Source of the DNA: Rhizobium grahamii CCGE 502
GTDB taxonomy: Bacteria > Pseudomonadota > Alphaproteobacteria > Rhizobiales > Rhizobiaceae
Assembly: GCF_000298315.2 (NCBI RefSeq)
Contig: NZ_AEYE02000038.1
Location: 186,001 to 250,000, forward strand
DNA length: 64,000 nt
Reading direction: 5' to 3'
The notes below the pieces were generated by a model. It saw only the letters and a list, made by a program, of their open reading frames with translations. It was not told where the DNA came from and ran no database searches. The position numbers and the translations under genes are program-made. Shown here piece by piece: positions 36,425 to 46,070 of this stretch (within the stretch, counting starts at the first letter, position 1; every line of letters starts with the position of its first letter).

Positions 36425-36462
36425 GGGGTCGGAACAAGAGGAGTGCGAAATCGTACGCTAAG
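36425..36462 (+). repeat. Tn3-family terminal inverted repeat, tnpA-distal end
   Basis: 38 bases starting GGGGTCGGAACAAGAG and ending ATCGTACGCTAAG. It has the family's outer GGGG and inner TACGCTAAG and lies 18 bases beyond the tnpA stop. Confidence 0.88.
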
Positions 36463-36480
36463 GGCGAACGGATTGAGAAC

Positions 36481-39458
36481 TTATGCGACCCGCCGTAACT
36501 CGGCTGGCAGTCGGAGCGATCGAAATCCGTTGGGCATCTGATGTTCGGCATCCCAGGTGTAGATGCCGGTAAGGTTGATATATGCTCCCAACTGAGTGGC
36601 GAGATGTGCTTCAACAGAGTATCAGGAACATCTCGACCCGCTCGCTTCAGCTGTGTGACCGCACGGTCGAGATAGACCGTATTCCAGTGGACGATCGCAC
36701 TGACGACGAGGTTGAGACCAGAGGCGCGGAACGCTTGGCTCTCGAACGACCGGTCGCGGATCTCGCCTCGCTCGTGGAAGAACACAGCGCGTTTCAGCTT
36801 ATGAGCGGCCTCGCCCTTGTTGAGACCAGCTTGGCATCTCCGCCGTAATGCCGGACTTGAGTACCATTCGATCATGAAAAGCGACCTTTCGATACGGCCG
36901 AGTTCGCGGAGCGCCCGCGCGAGATGGCTTTGCTTCGGAGACGCGAACAGTTTCTTGAGTATCGTAGACGGCACGACGGACCGCGTCGTGATCTACGCCG
37001 CGAGATGGAGCAGATCGTCCCAATGATCGAGGATTATAGTGGCATTTATCGGCGCCCCGATGTGGTTCGACAGCGCCGGATATGCACCGCTCTTTTCGAA
37101 CGTGTGGAACTTCCGGTCTTTGAGATTGCGCAGTCGCGGTGAGAATCGCTTTCCGATCAAGGCGAACAGCCCGAAGATATGATCACTGGCCCCGCCTGTG
37201 TCGGTAAAGTGTTCCTGGATGTCGAGGACCGTGTCCTGATCGAATAGTCCATCGAGCACATAGGCCGCCTCGCTCTCGGTCGGACTGATGGGCAAAATGC
37301 TGAAGTAGCCGTATTGATCTGACAGATGGCTTTAGAATATCGATCCGGGTTCGCTGCCGTAATGCAAATTGATGTCGCCGCGCTTTGCAGCTCGGTCGCT
37401 CGCACGGAAAAATTGTCCATCGGACGATGACGTTGTGCCATTGCCCCAAAGACGGGAATGCGGATGCTGGGTGTGGGCATCGGTGATGCACGCTTGCGCC
37501 GCGCGATAGGTCTCTGATCGAGCATGGAATGTGCGCATCCACCCAATCTGGTGAGCGCTGATCCCCTTGGATGCGCCCGCCATTCTCTTCGGGCCGAGGT
37601 TCGTCGCATCGGCCAGTACACCGGCGAGCATGGCAGAGACATTTTTTGGGACGTCCCCGGTGCGAACATGCGTGAAGTGATCCGCAAAGCCGGTCCATTC
37701 ATGCACTTCCCTTAACAGGTCGGGAACCTCGACCAACGGATACATGTCGCTGATCTCGGCATTCAGTCCCTCGGCTGCCAAAGGGACTTCGCCGACGGTT
37801 GGTGTGACGATCAACGTTCCGGCCTCAAGACGAACTCCTTCGAGCTTTCCGGATCGTGCTCTGTGCGCCAGACGCGTCAGGTTGAAGTCGAGCATCTGAC
37901 GCGCTTCGGCAAGCCACGGCACGCGGTCGCTCTGGACGCCCAAACCGAGACGATCGCCTTCCTTCATCGTGATGAATGTCGACCGCGGCATCAGATGCTC
38001 ATCAATGGGCCGGAAAGATCGGCTGCCATCGACCCAGATCTCCGCAGATCTAAGCCGGTCTCGCAAAGCAGCGAGCGTCGCGATCTCGTAGAGACGGCGA
38101 TCAGGTTTCCCCTGTTGGGCGATAAGCCGTCGATCAGTTTGGCTGAGGTGGGTGAGCGGCACGCGATCCGGGAGTGTCCGCCGCTTCTCGACATAAAGCC
38201 GTTTCAGCAGCGCAATTGCCGCCAGAAGCGGATCGTGGCGATGCGCCGAGCGGAACGTGAAAGCCTGAAGGAACGCACCAGCGTATTTGTGGACGGTCGC
38301 ATATTGCTCGGCTGCTACGATCAACGACGGCGCCTCGTTGTCGTCGACCATCGACTCGAGCTCAGGCTTCATCCGAAGCAGCCGGTCCCAACCGACTCTT
38401 TGGTCGAGAACATCCAATGCGTTCCGACCATAGTCGTTGGCAGACTGCAGGGCGGTGATCGTATCCAGAAACATGCGCAGCGCTTTGGCGGTGTTCGCTC
38501 TGCAGTCCATCTGCCGCTGCTTCTTTCGATTACTGGCTTTCGAGAACAACTTGCCCATCAGCTTGATAAACATCGTCACCGCTTCGTCCGTGAGCTTCTG
38601 GCAAAGCTTGATGACTTGAGCCACGATCAGAGCCTGGCGACGGCTGGCGTTGAAGTCGCTGGCAAGCCAGGCCGGCATTGCGTTGCCCTCCCGTATCATC
38701 TGGTCCCACCGCCCGGATGATACGCGCGCCTGCAGGTCCGGATGGATCTCCAGCCGCCGCAGAAATGCTATTCGCTCGGTCAGCCCGACGAGGTTCGACG
38801 CAGCCGGCGCTTCTGGCGCCGAGCGCAGCCAATGAAAGCGCGTCTGGCCGATCGACGGGTCAACCTCTAACAGCCTATCCAATGATTGAAGCCCATCGAG
38901 TGGGATGTCTTCAGTCAGAGTTCTTTCTGCCCGGCGCCGGGCTATGGCACGGCCGGCAAGACCGATGCGTTCGATCGTGTCGATCGCCGGCAGAAGAGCT
39001 CCGCGTTCGCGAAACGCGGCGAGAGCCGAACGGGCTATCGCAGCACGGTCGTCGGACATGGTCGCTGCTTGAATTGCCGCCAATAGCGCGGCGCGGCGAT
39101 CTTGCGGCGTCGCGCTTCTCTTATCCAGATACATCATTAGCCGCGCCATGTGATCGCGACGGGTTTCTTCACGACGTGCATAAAGGGCAAATTCGTCTGG
39201 AGCGGCGCCGATCTGATCAGCAACATACTTCAGCATGGCGCGAGGGGGAGTTTCTTCTGCTCCAAGCACTCGACCCGGGTATCGCATCAGACATAGCTGG
39301 ATGGCAAAGCCGAGCCGATTGTGATTACGTCTCCGCAGTTCGATCTCCAGGCGATCGGCCGGTGACAACGAATAGTGTCGGATCAAGCTGTCCTCGTCGA
39401 CTGGGATATCGACAAGCTTCCGGCGATCTTGATCTTTGAGAAGCTTGCGCTTTGCCAT
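36481..39458 (-). pseudogene. tnpA: Tn3-family transposase TnpA, frameshifted
   Basis: The frame begins MAKRKLLKDQDRRKLVDIPV and is open for about 708 codons. It contains the N-terminal DNA-binding region and catalytic-core segments up to RAAKRGDINLHYGSEPGSIF, where a stop occurs. Continuation is found in a second frame (ESEAAYVLDGLFDQDTVLDI, DTGGASDHIFGLFALIGKRF) and in a third ([20 protein letters not shown]), ending in a fourth stretch that completes the family's C-terminus ([20 protein letters not shown] then [16 protein letters not shown]). The total span of about 992 codons fits a full Tn3 transposase, so decay is by small indels and the enzyme is dead. Confidence 0.88.
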
Positions 39459-39604
39459 CGCCCGACTCCATTCATGACCAATCTGCGTCGAGCGTTGTCG
39501 AGTCGGGACAGACAGAGAAATCAAAACTGGCGCATGTCGATAGCAATCCACAGAGATCGGATGTTGCCCATCCGATCTACGGCATGGTTCCTGTTTCGTT
39601 CGGC

Positions 39605-39642
39605 CTTAGCGTAGGATTTCGGACTGCTCTTGTTCTGACCCC
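39605..39642 (-). repeat. Tn3-family terminal inverted repeat, tnpA-proximal end
   Basis: Read on the minus strand this 38-base repeat starts GGGGTCAGAACAAGAG and ends CTACGCTAAG. It differs from the other end at about four positions. Confidence 0.88.
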
Positions 39643-39795
39643 ATATTGTCGCGCGGGAACCGAAATGCCTTCGATCATAGAAGGCCACCATAATTTTGAA
39701 TGCATCAGGCCTAAGCCTTTCGCGCGGGTATCCCGCAAGTTGCCAAGAGCGTATAAATTCCCCAGGTCGCATCTGTTTTTTGCACGGAGGTAGCG

Positions 39796-41160
39796 ATGAA
39801 TCTCGCGGAAATCTGGCGTCTCGGGTCGCTTCCGCTTTACCTAGCCACGGTAACAAGTCTCCTGACGAATTTTTGTGAAACCAATCTATCTCTAAGAGCT
39901 AACAGAGCGGTGCGTGATATCCGGAATTCTTCACGACTCGGATCTGCGTGGCGAGGCAGCCGCTTTAATTTATTAGTTTTGATGCTGATGACTGCCGGGA
40001 CCACTGCCGCCCATGCCCAGGCAGCGACCTCGCCTTCGCCACTCTATTATGTCCTGCAATCGCGCGGTTGGGACGATCCTACGGAAAAAGCCATTGTCTA
40101 CGCCGAGCAGATCGCCGCCGCCCAAGACCATTATCGTGCGGACCCGACACGTGCTACAGCTGAAGCCTCTCGCGGCGATATTTACGCGCTTGGCCCCTAT
40201 GCCCAGACGGGTCAGCTTATGACAGAGGAAGCATACATACGCGAGGTAGCACCACAGGTCAAAGCACGTGTAGATGGCTATAATCTCGCCGACACGCCTA
40301 TCGGCGCAGCACTGTCGGTTGCAGCTACCGTCGGCGCCGCTGTTTTCACCGACGGGGCCAGCGTATTTGAAACGTCCCTCACCACGGGAATCGCGGACAA
40401 AGGATCCGCAGGCGTGCTTAAACTCTTTCAAGTCGAAGGCCAGCGTTTCGAGCCGCTTTCGCGCGACTCTCTTCCACAAATGACGACGGAAATTGAATCT
40501 CGTGCGAAGTCCGATCCGGAATTCGCCAAGTACGTAGCGCCTTACTTTCAAGAAAAACTGGGATTCGATCTCACAGTGGATTTGACCAAGCAACCCGCTT
40601 ACGTGAACTCAAAGCTCAGGCAAGACATCGTGGCGATGCAGGAGCATCAATCGGAGTTCGAAGCGCAGATGGGCAAGCGTTTTGCGGAAGCCACGCAAGC
40701 TCATGAAGATCGTGTCCAAATCGATCTGACGTTACGCTTGAGTCAGGGCGCCCCTGACACCAGAGAAATCGATAGAGCCAGAGCTCGACGGCAAGAAGAA
40801 TTCGAGATGCGCGAATACTTTTCCGACATGGATGCCATCGCCAATATTCTCCAACTTTCCAAGGAGCAATATTGGCTATTGCAACAATTCGAAAATCTCA
40901 CCAAAAACGCTTACGAGTTCACGAATCCCGCCTTCAACTCTGCTGATGATTACAGCGCCTATGTGAACTTCACGCTGTCATTTATCAGTACGGCGGTTCA
41001 GGTCATGCGCCATCGCCATGTACAACCCGATGATGCTCTCGGCAAAGCCCTCGCTCAAATTGCTAAGCAGATCGACGACCTTCATCACGATATGATGGAG
41101 CAGTTTCGTTACCTCAACGTGAAAGTGGACGCTGGCTTCCGCCAGGTGAATTCGGTTTAA
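39796..41160 (+). CDS. Secreted protein of unknown function, N-terminal part of an ochre-interrupted frame
   Basis: A 454-residue protein starting at an ATG with a strong GGAGGT site. A hydrophobic signal-like segment is at about residues 57-73 (FNLLVLMLMTAGTTAAHAQA), preceded by an unusually long N-region, so a later start is possible. The rest is largely helical with a Lys/Glu-rich middle and ends in a predicted coiled coil (KALAQIAKQIDDLHHDMMEQ, FRYLNVKVDAGFRQV). It stops at TAA (41158-41160), yet the same frame continues open for 613 more codons, and the coiled-coil pattern carries on past the stop. I do not recognise a family. It directly follows the Tn3 element and is not obviously coupled to other genes. 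Confidence 0.6.
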   Translation: MNLAEIWRLGSLPLYLATVTSLLTNFCETNLSLRANRAVRDIRNSSRLGSAWRGSRFNLLVLMLMTAGTTAAHAQAATSPSPLYYVLQSRGWDDPTEKAIVYAEQIAAAQDHYRADPTRATAEASRGDIYALGPYAQTGQLMTEEAYIREVAPQVKARVDGYNLADTPIGAALSVAATVGAAVFTDGASVFETSLTTGIADKGSAGVLKLFQVEGQRFEPLSRDSLPQMTTEIESRAKSDPEFAKYVAPYFQEKLGFDLTVDLTKQPAYVNSKLRQDIVAMQEHQSEFEAQMGKRFAEATQAHEDRVQIDLTLRLSQGAPDTREIDRARARRQEEFEMREYFSDMDAIANILQLSKEQYWLLQQFENLTKNAYEFTNPAFNSADDYSAYVNFTLSFISTAVQVMRHRHVQPDDALGKALAQIAKQIDDLHHDMMEQFRYLNVKVDAGFRQVNSV

Positions 41161-41172
41161 CGCGCACTCGTC

Positions 41173-42999
41173 TTGGCGCAGAAAGGACAAACCCAGGAGC
41201 TGGATCTGATCGCCAATCAAGTTACCGGCTTGCAGAGCACATTGGGCGCGCAGACCGCGGCTTTGGCGCAACGGCTTTCCGACAAGTTGCGAATCGAATG
41301 CTTGAGCCTACCCGCGCTCCCAGCCAATGCCTCTGCCCAGGAAGTGCGCGCGCAAAGAGCTCAGGTCATGACCTGCCGTCGCGAGGCCGTCGCGTTAGCC
41401 AGCGTATGGTCGCGCGACGCAATCAGTTTGGAAGCTGTGGACGGGGCGAGCTTAATAGGTGCACTCGGGAAGGCGCCTACCAACTCGCTCTGGGATTCAC
41501 CGTCGCGTTGGTTCGGAAGTTTACAGAGCTTGCGCGATCCCGGTGCCGCCTTTGTTTTGCCTAATCCCAACACCTGGTTAGCTGGCACGGCGTTCTACTT
41601 GAGCTTAGCTGAAAACTTCCCGCAGTTTCCCAGGGACATCGCGGCCGCCGATTTGCAGGTCCTAGTTGCCGACGGCGATAGATTGCAGAATTTCTATCGA
41701 AACGCGTTAACTAACAATCAACATTTGGACCTCAGCCTTCTGTGGCGCCTCTTGCAAAACTATCAGAACGCCGCTGTCGCCTTTTTGCATGAGATGGCCA
41801 CTCAACCGCTGGCGGACTTGGGCCTGGGAACGTCGGATCATCCCTTACCAGAGGAAGTGCCGCACGCCGCGCTTTTGGAAGCCTCCGCCAATATGGGTCA
41901 ATCCAATGCGAGCAGTTGCGGTACCGTCGCCTCAGCCAGTTACGGTACTTTTGGAGCCTCTGCTAGTTTCCGCAGTATTCAATCCAGTGCGATCAATTGC
42001 CATCCCGAGGAGATCGCGAATCGCGGGGACATTCATGACGGCCCCGGCGCTCATTTTGCCTTGGTGGATGCCGCGCTTGGAATGTGCCCTGGGAAGAATC
42101 CAAACTACACCACGCAGAACCCCAATAACCCGCCTTACGCAAAAAAAATGGCGTCGATTATTTCTAATTTGGCGCAAGCTATACATCTCGATAATTCCAT
42201 TCTGCCTTTTGTTCCGCGCGTGGCGCTGTGGCTTGAGAAGCTCGGCGGCGGGCAAACTAAGAGTCACGCCTGTTTCGAAAAATACGACGTGGATTTTTCG
42301 GCTTCCGATCCCAGCTGGAGAACATTTAACGGCACTTACGACTTTGTCCTCGATATCTACTTGGATGTCGTCGACGCGAAAGGAAAACCGGTAGGCACCT
42401 TTCTGGTCTCGCAAGTCAGTGGCCATCAGACCACCACGTTTCCCTGGTGCACCCGCGGTGATTGGCCCTCGGGTAATTTGAAGGCCATGTGGGAAGGCGG
42501 CAATTACTGTGGCACGAAGATGCCGGGAATTCGTGGCGGATTTCGCGATGTTTTTAACAAGCTACCTAATACGCTGGAGATCTCGACGAATATCGTGAGT
42601 TTAGTCAGGCTCTGCGACGCCACTCGGCTCGCTCGCGTGCGCGACCTCGATGAGAAAACAAGGATTGGCACCCCGGGATTGAGATTCAACGAGCTGCAAG
42701 CCAGCTATCAAATTCTACAGTTCTTCACCGAGGTCGGCGCCCGCCCCGAGTACTCACGCACGCTGCAGATGTTGCATGAACCGGTTAAATTTGTGACGCC
42801 CGAACGTCTGCGGGGTGCCATTTTCGACGGCGTTACGACGGTTGCGATGGAGTCCTTGATAACGACTAAGATTGGCACCATCCGTGCCCAAGCCAGCCGA
42901 GATGGCCAGACGGCGGTGGCCTCGCCTGTTAAAACTCCGATGGACGATAATCTGGCGGCGCTCAAGCTCCTCAGTCAGGTTCTGCAAGTCACCCAGTAA
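41173..42999 (+). CDS. Continuation of the secreted unknown protein after an in-frame TAA
   Basis: 608 codons in exactly the same frame as the preceding gene, separated from it by one TAA and three codons. The first possible start is TTG (41173) without a good ribosome binding site, which argues that this was once one protein of about 1067 residues. Content: heptad-like opening (LIANQVTGLQSTLGAQTAAL), a helical region, then an extended beta-rich part with Cys residues (SSCGTVASASYGTFGASASF, YDFVLDIYLDVVDAKGKPVG, GGNYCGTKMPGIRGGF). No catalytic motif was recognised. It may be expressed only by readthrough, by reinitiation, or not at all. Confidence 0.5.
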   Translation: MAQKGQTQELDLIANQVTGLQSTLGAQTAALAQRLSDKLRIECLSLPALPANASAQEVRAQRAQVMTCRREAVALASVWSRDAISLEAVDGASLIGALGKAPTNSLWDSPSRWFGSLQSLRDPGAAFVLPNPNTWLAGTAFYLSLAENFPQFPRDIAAADLQVLVADGDRLQNFYRNALTNNQHLDLSLLWRLLQNYQNAAVAFLHEMATQPLADLGLGTSDHPLPEEVPHAALLEASANMGQSNASSCGTVASASYGTFGASASFRSIQSSAINCHPEEIANRGDIHDGPGAHFALVDAALGMCPGKNPNYTTQNPNNPPYAKKMASIISNLAQAIHLDNSILPFVPRVALWLEKLGGGQTKSHACFEKYDVDFSASDPSWRTFNGTYDFVLDIYLDVVDAKGKPVGTFLVSQVSGHQTTTFPWCTRGDWPSGNLKAMWEGGNYCGTKMPGIRGGFRDVFNKLPNTLEISTNIVSLVRLCDATRLARVRDLDEKTRIGTPGLRFNELQASYQILQFFTEVGARPEYSRTLQMLHEPVKFVTPERLRGAIFDGVTTVAMESLITTKIGTIRAQASRDGQTAVASPVKTPMDDNLAALKLLSQVLQVTQ

Positions 43000-43366
43000 G
43001 GTCGCACCACAAAAGGCACAGGTGTACTTGCACGGAGAAAACCAGGGTAGCCCTGCATCTCGCGACGCATTAATAAAGGCGGCGGTGTCCCAGATTTTGT
43101 TCAGGGCAAGCCCAGCCGCCCCTCGATCGTAACAGCGCGTGGAAACATTGCAATGAACGGAACGACGTGGAAGCCACCGTCCATGACACGGTGGCCTCGA
43201 TTTTAGCTCAGGGGCAGATGACCACGTAGTGGTACAGCCATCCGGTCATAAGCAGCCTTGCACAGTCGGAATTGACGAAGCCTTGACCGTTGTGTTTGAT
43301 TTTGACGATGTACATGTTTGTCTCCAATGTTGGGTTAATGTCCTACCGGTTTTGGTAGGTACATCT
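43000..43366. other. Intergenic stretch, nothing recognised
   Basis: No gene, terminator or repeat was identified between the secreted-protein frame and the small leftward gene. Confidence 0.3.
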
Positions 43367-43702
43367 CTATTTATAAAAACCGAGATTTTGACCGTCGGCC
43401 GCAGGCGATGCGGTTTCCGGCTCCTGGCTGTCAGGCGCGGCGGACGGCCAGTTGCCCGCGAGCCGGTCGTACATACCGGCGCCGGCGCGGCGCAGCAGCT
43501 TGATCGTGCATGGATCGTCCGGCGCCTGGTCGAGTGCGTGGAAAGCTTCAAGGAGCATGGTTTCGGCCAGCAACGGCCAATCGGCCGCATTGCCAAGGTC
43601 GCGATCGAATAGCTTCACCAGGAATTTCCGAAGGTGCGGCGCGGCTTCGATGGCTGTCGCCGGTTTCCGCAAAGATGGTCTGGATCTTCGGCGCTTTCGC
43701 AT
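43367..43702 (-). CDS. Hypothetical basic protein
   Basis: A 111-residue frame starting MRKRRRSRPSLRKPATAIEA with a helical middle (HLRKFLVKLFDRDLGNAADW) and a low-complexity end. No family was recognised. The start is uncertain: ATGs at 43735, 43729 and 43777 are in frame and no ribosome binding site is strong. An open frame exists on the other strand over the same bases, so this could be chance. The amphipathic middle makes the leftward reading more protein-like. Confidence 0.35.
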   Translation of the reverse strand: MRKRRRSRPSLRKPATAIEAAPHLRKFLVKLFDRDLGNAADWPLLAETMLLEAFHALDQAPDDPCTIKLLRRAGAGMYDRLAGNWPSAAPDSQEPETASPAADGQNLGFYK

Positions 43703-43918
43703 CGGTCCATTATACAAGCTGACGATCATCGTCATGCCGACGCATGCGACGGCGGGTCGGCGGCACCATCGCGCCAATGGTCGGCATCATGACGGCGATG
43801 ATCGTCGCCGTCGTCGCTCCAAACGGTGATAATACTAAATTATGCAAAAGAAATAGGGATTTCGATTATATATCAGCTAGATAGATGATTTTTGATGAAG
43901 GTTGCGATATCGAGGATT

Positions 43919-43953
43919 GTCACTATCGCGTATTTCAGATACGCGATAGTTAC
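43919..43953. promoter_or_regulatory. 35-bp palindrome, distal operator of the hipA-like gene
   Basis: An almost perfect palindrome: CTATCGCGTAT and ATACGCGATAG arms around TTCAG, with symmetry extended by GTCA/TTAC on the outside. It matches the second copy at 30 of 35 positions when inverted, and the centres are 64 bases apart, about six helical turns. Confidence 0.65.
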
Positions 43954-43982
43954 AATAATCTTGATGACGCGGCGTAAATCCT

Positions 43983-44017
43983 GTAACTTTTCCGTATCTG
44001 AAATACGCGAAAGTAAC
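43983..44017. promoter_or_regulatory. 35-bp palindrome, proximal operator of the hipA-like gene
   Basis: The second, less symmetric copy (GTAACTTTTCCGTAT and ATACGCGAAAGTAAC arms) ends five bases before the start codon, so a bound protein would block translation start or promoter clearance. Paired inverted-repeat operators are known for AbiEi-type antitoxins, and the downstream gene begins with an AbiEi-like domain. Confidence 0.65.
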
Positions 44018-44022
44018 ATAAT

Positions 44023-45864
44023 ATGCCCCTTTATCTCGTTGGCGAAAATATCGATAAAACCCGTGGCCACCGTCAAGCGGAGGCTGGGAAACTGGTCCAG
44101 CTCATGCGCGGCATCTACGTTGATGCTGACGATGATATAGATCAGACGGTACGCGCCCATGCGGTGCGCATCGCCAAATACCTCTATCCGAATGCCTACC
44201 TATCGGCCGCCAGCGCCGTGCTGCTCGGCCCCATGCGTGATGGCCGCCTGTTTCTGACCGGCCGCCGCGTGCAGCGCCAGCGCATCAGAGCGCTCGAAAT
44301 CATTCAGAACAAAGCGCCGGACCACCCCTCCATCGCGCAGGCGGCGGTCGGCGATGACATGGGCGAGTTCCGCGTGGACGTGTCTTCGCTGCGCCAGCGT
44401 TTTCTGGAAGCCTTCCGCATCCGTAGTGAACATGCGGCCTCATTTGACGAAGACATGAAAGAGGCAATCGCTGCGCGGCTGATCGAAGAATACGGAAGTC
44501 CGGAGAGCGCCGCCGATGCTGTGTTTAAGCTTGCCCGCGACAATGACTGGCTTGACGAAGGGAGTGCGGCTGAGCGTTTCCTAAAACGGAAGCCAACGGC
44601 CGCTGTCGCCGTTACCAACCAGGCTACGCTCGACCTAATCGTGGCGTGGCATGGCGTCGCGATCGGCAACTTGGTGCATGATGGCTTCGAATGGCGATGG
44701 AAGGCATCCGATCCGGACGGCCCGCCGCTTGTGCGCCAGACCACGCCCGGCAGATTGCCGCCCTTCATTGAATCGCTGTTGCCGGAAGGCTGGTTGAACC
44801 GGGTGCTGAACAGCCCGGACGAGCGGGCGGAACTGCGCACCGGTAAGCGCTATATGTCGAACATCACGATTGTAGAGCGAGCGAGCGAGCTGACGACGCT
44901 TCCAGCCGACATTCTACTGACGCGGCTGAACGGCTTCACGACAAATCACCTGTTTACAGGGACCTATGCCGGTCCCGGCCGGGGTGATATTCATGATACG
45001 TTCGAACAGAACCTGGCAAAAATCTTCGCGACGGGCGCAACGCCGCGCCTGTCAGGCGTTCAAATCAAGGCGCCGATGTTTCTCGACGCCGACGGTACGC
45101 TTATGCCCAGTTCGAACAAGCCGTTCACGCATATTCTCAAGCCCGCCGGAACGTCGGGATTTGAGGCGCTGCCCGCAATAGAGTGGCAGTCCATGGAACT
45201 TGGCCGGGCGGCCGGGTTCATCGTGCCCGCCATTGCGCTTGTCGCTATGCCGGACGGCATGCCGCATGCGCTTGCAGTTGAGCGGTTTGATATCCGCACA
45301 AGTCTTGACGACATGCGCCGTCTGGCGCTCGAAGACATGGCATCCGTTCTCGGCGTGCGGGCGGAAGACAAATACACAGGCACCATGGAGCGGATTGCGG
45401 CAGCCCTGCGTCCTCTCTCCACCGACGCCGATACCGATTTGCTGCTGGTCTTGCGTCGGGCCCTGTTCGCGTGGCTGATCGCGGACGGCGACATGCACCT
45501 GAAGAACATGGCCGTCCTGAAAATCGCGGAACCAGGCAGAGGAGATTTTAGCTCGGTCCGTATGGCGCCGCTCTACGACGCTGTAACAACGCGGGTGTTT
45601 CCGAACCTGCAGAATGACCATATGGCGCTGAAAATCAGCGGCAAGGACGAACGGCTGAAAAGAGCGGATTTCCGGCGGTTTGCAGCGACGGCGGGTATTC
45701 CGGCGGCGGCGGCGGACACGGCCATGGATGAACTGGCGGCGGCCCTTGCGCGCGGCGTGGATGAGCTTGCTCTGCCGGACCCGCTGACAGACGGTTCAGT
45801 CGGCGCTGAACGGGCGGCGCAGATGCGGGAAATTGTCCGCGAGCGTTTGGCCACTTTTGATTAG
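44023..45864 (+). CDS. AbiEi-like antitoxin domain fused to a HipA-type kinase
   Basis: A 613-residue protein. Residues about 1-110 resemble type IV AbiEi antitoxins (KLVQLMRGIYVDADDDIDQT, AHAVRIAKYLYPNAYLSAAS). From about residue 200 it is a HipA-like Ser/Thr kinase: an N-terminal HipA segment (LPPFIESLLPEGWLNRVL), SGVQIKA (about 344), FTHILKPAG, ERFDIRTSLDD, the catalytic loop DGDMHLKNMAVL (Asp at about 488) and PLYDAVTT for the metal-binding Asp. HipA kinases usually phosphorylate aminoacyl-tRNA synthetases and need a separate HipB DNA-binding antitoxin. None is adjacent, and the fused N-terminal domain may fill that role by binding the two 35-bp palindromes upstream. The gene stands alone with a weak ribosome binding site, consistent with tight autorepression. 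Confidence 0.82.
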   Translation: MPLYLVGENIDKTRGHRQAEAGKLVQLMRGIYVDADDDIDQTVRAHAVRIAKYLYPNAYLSAASAVLLGPMRDGRLFLTGRRVQRQRIRALEIIQNKAPDHPSIAQAAVGDDMGEFRVDVSSLRQRFLEAFRIRSEHAASFDEDMKEAIAARLIEEYGSPESAADAVFKLARDNDWLDEGSAAERFLKRKPTAAVAVTNQATLDLIVAWHGVAIGNLVHDGFEWRWKASDPDGPPLVRQTTPGRLPPFIESLLPEGWLNRVLNSPDERAELRTGKRYMSNITIVERASELTTLPADILLTRLNGFTTNHLFTGTYAGPGRGDIHDTFEQNLAKIFATGATPRLSGVQIKAPMFLDADGTLMPSSNKPFTHILKPAGTSGFEALPAIEWQSMELGRAAGFIVPAIALVAMPDGMPHALAVERFDIRTSLDDMRRLALEDMASVLGVRAEDKYTGTMERIAAALRPLSTDADTDLLLVLRRALFAWLIADGDMHLKNMAVLKIAEPGRGDFSSVRMAPLYDAVTTRVFPNLQNDHMALKISGKDERLKRADFRRFAATAGIPAAAADTAMDELAAALARGVDELALPDPLTDGSVGAERAAQMREIVRERLATFD

Positions 45865-46070
45865 CATCGAGCTAAATTCGACCTTGAGCAATGGGTCGCC
45901 CGGCTCATTCCGCAGCAGTACAAGCGTATACCCAATAATGTTTACCAGAGGGTTCGTGCATTGCTTATTTGCGAAATTCTGTGAAGATTGCATTCCGCTA
46001 ATATAAGACAGCCACTACGTGCAGAAATAAAAAGGACAGTAAATGCAGTATTGAAATGGAGGGGGAACAG
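45865..46070. other. Intergenic region upstream of the secreted helical protein
   Basis: About 200 bases, AT-rich near the end, probably containing the promoter for the next gene. The ribosome binding site GGAGGGGG lies at 46057-46064. Confidence 0.35.

Larger units (their letters stand above)
36425..39642. mobile_element. Tn3-family element, transposase gene only
   Basis: Two matching 38-bp terminal inverted repeats, GGGGTC...TACGCTAAG at 36425-36462 and its inverted partner at 39605-39642, enclose a single frameshifted tnpA and nothing else. No resolvase or passenger gene is present. The 5-base flanks (GAGAT on the left, ATATT on the right) do not match, so either the insertion is old or the flanks have recombined. 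It separates the 21-36 kb defence island from the 40-52 kb accessory set. Confidence 0.85.

Noticed and set aside
43229-43612. 127-codon plus-strand frame opposite the small leftward gene
   Set aside because: The opposite strand has the more protein-like sequence. Neither is certain, so only the leftward one was listed.
43919-44017. Palindromes upstream of hipA as a short CRISPR-like repeat pair
   Set aside because: There are only two copies, they are internally symmetric, and one is inverted relative to the other. They sit at a promoter, which fits operators.
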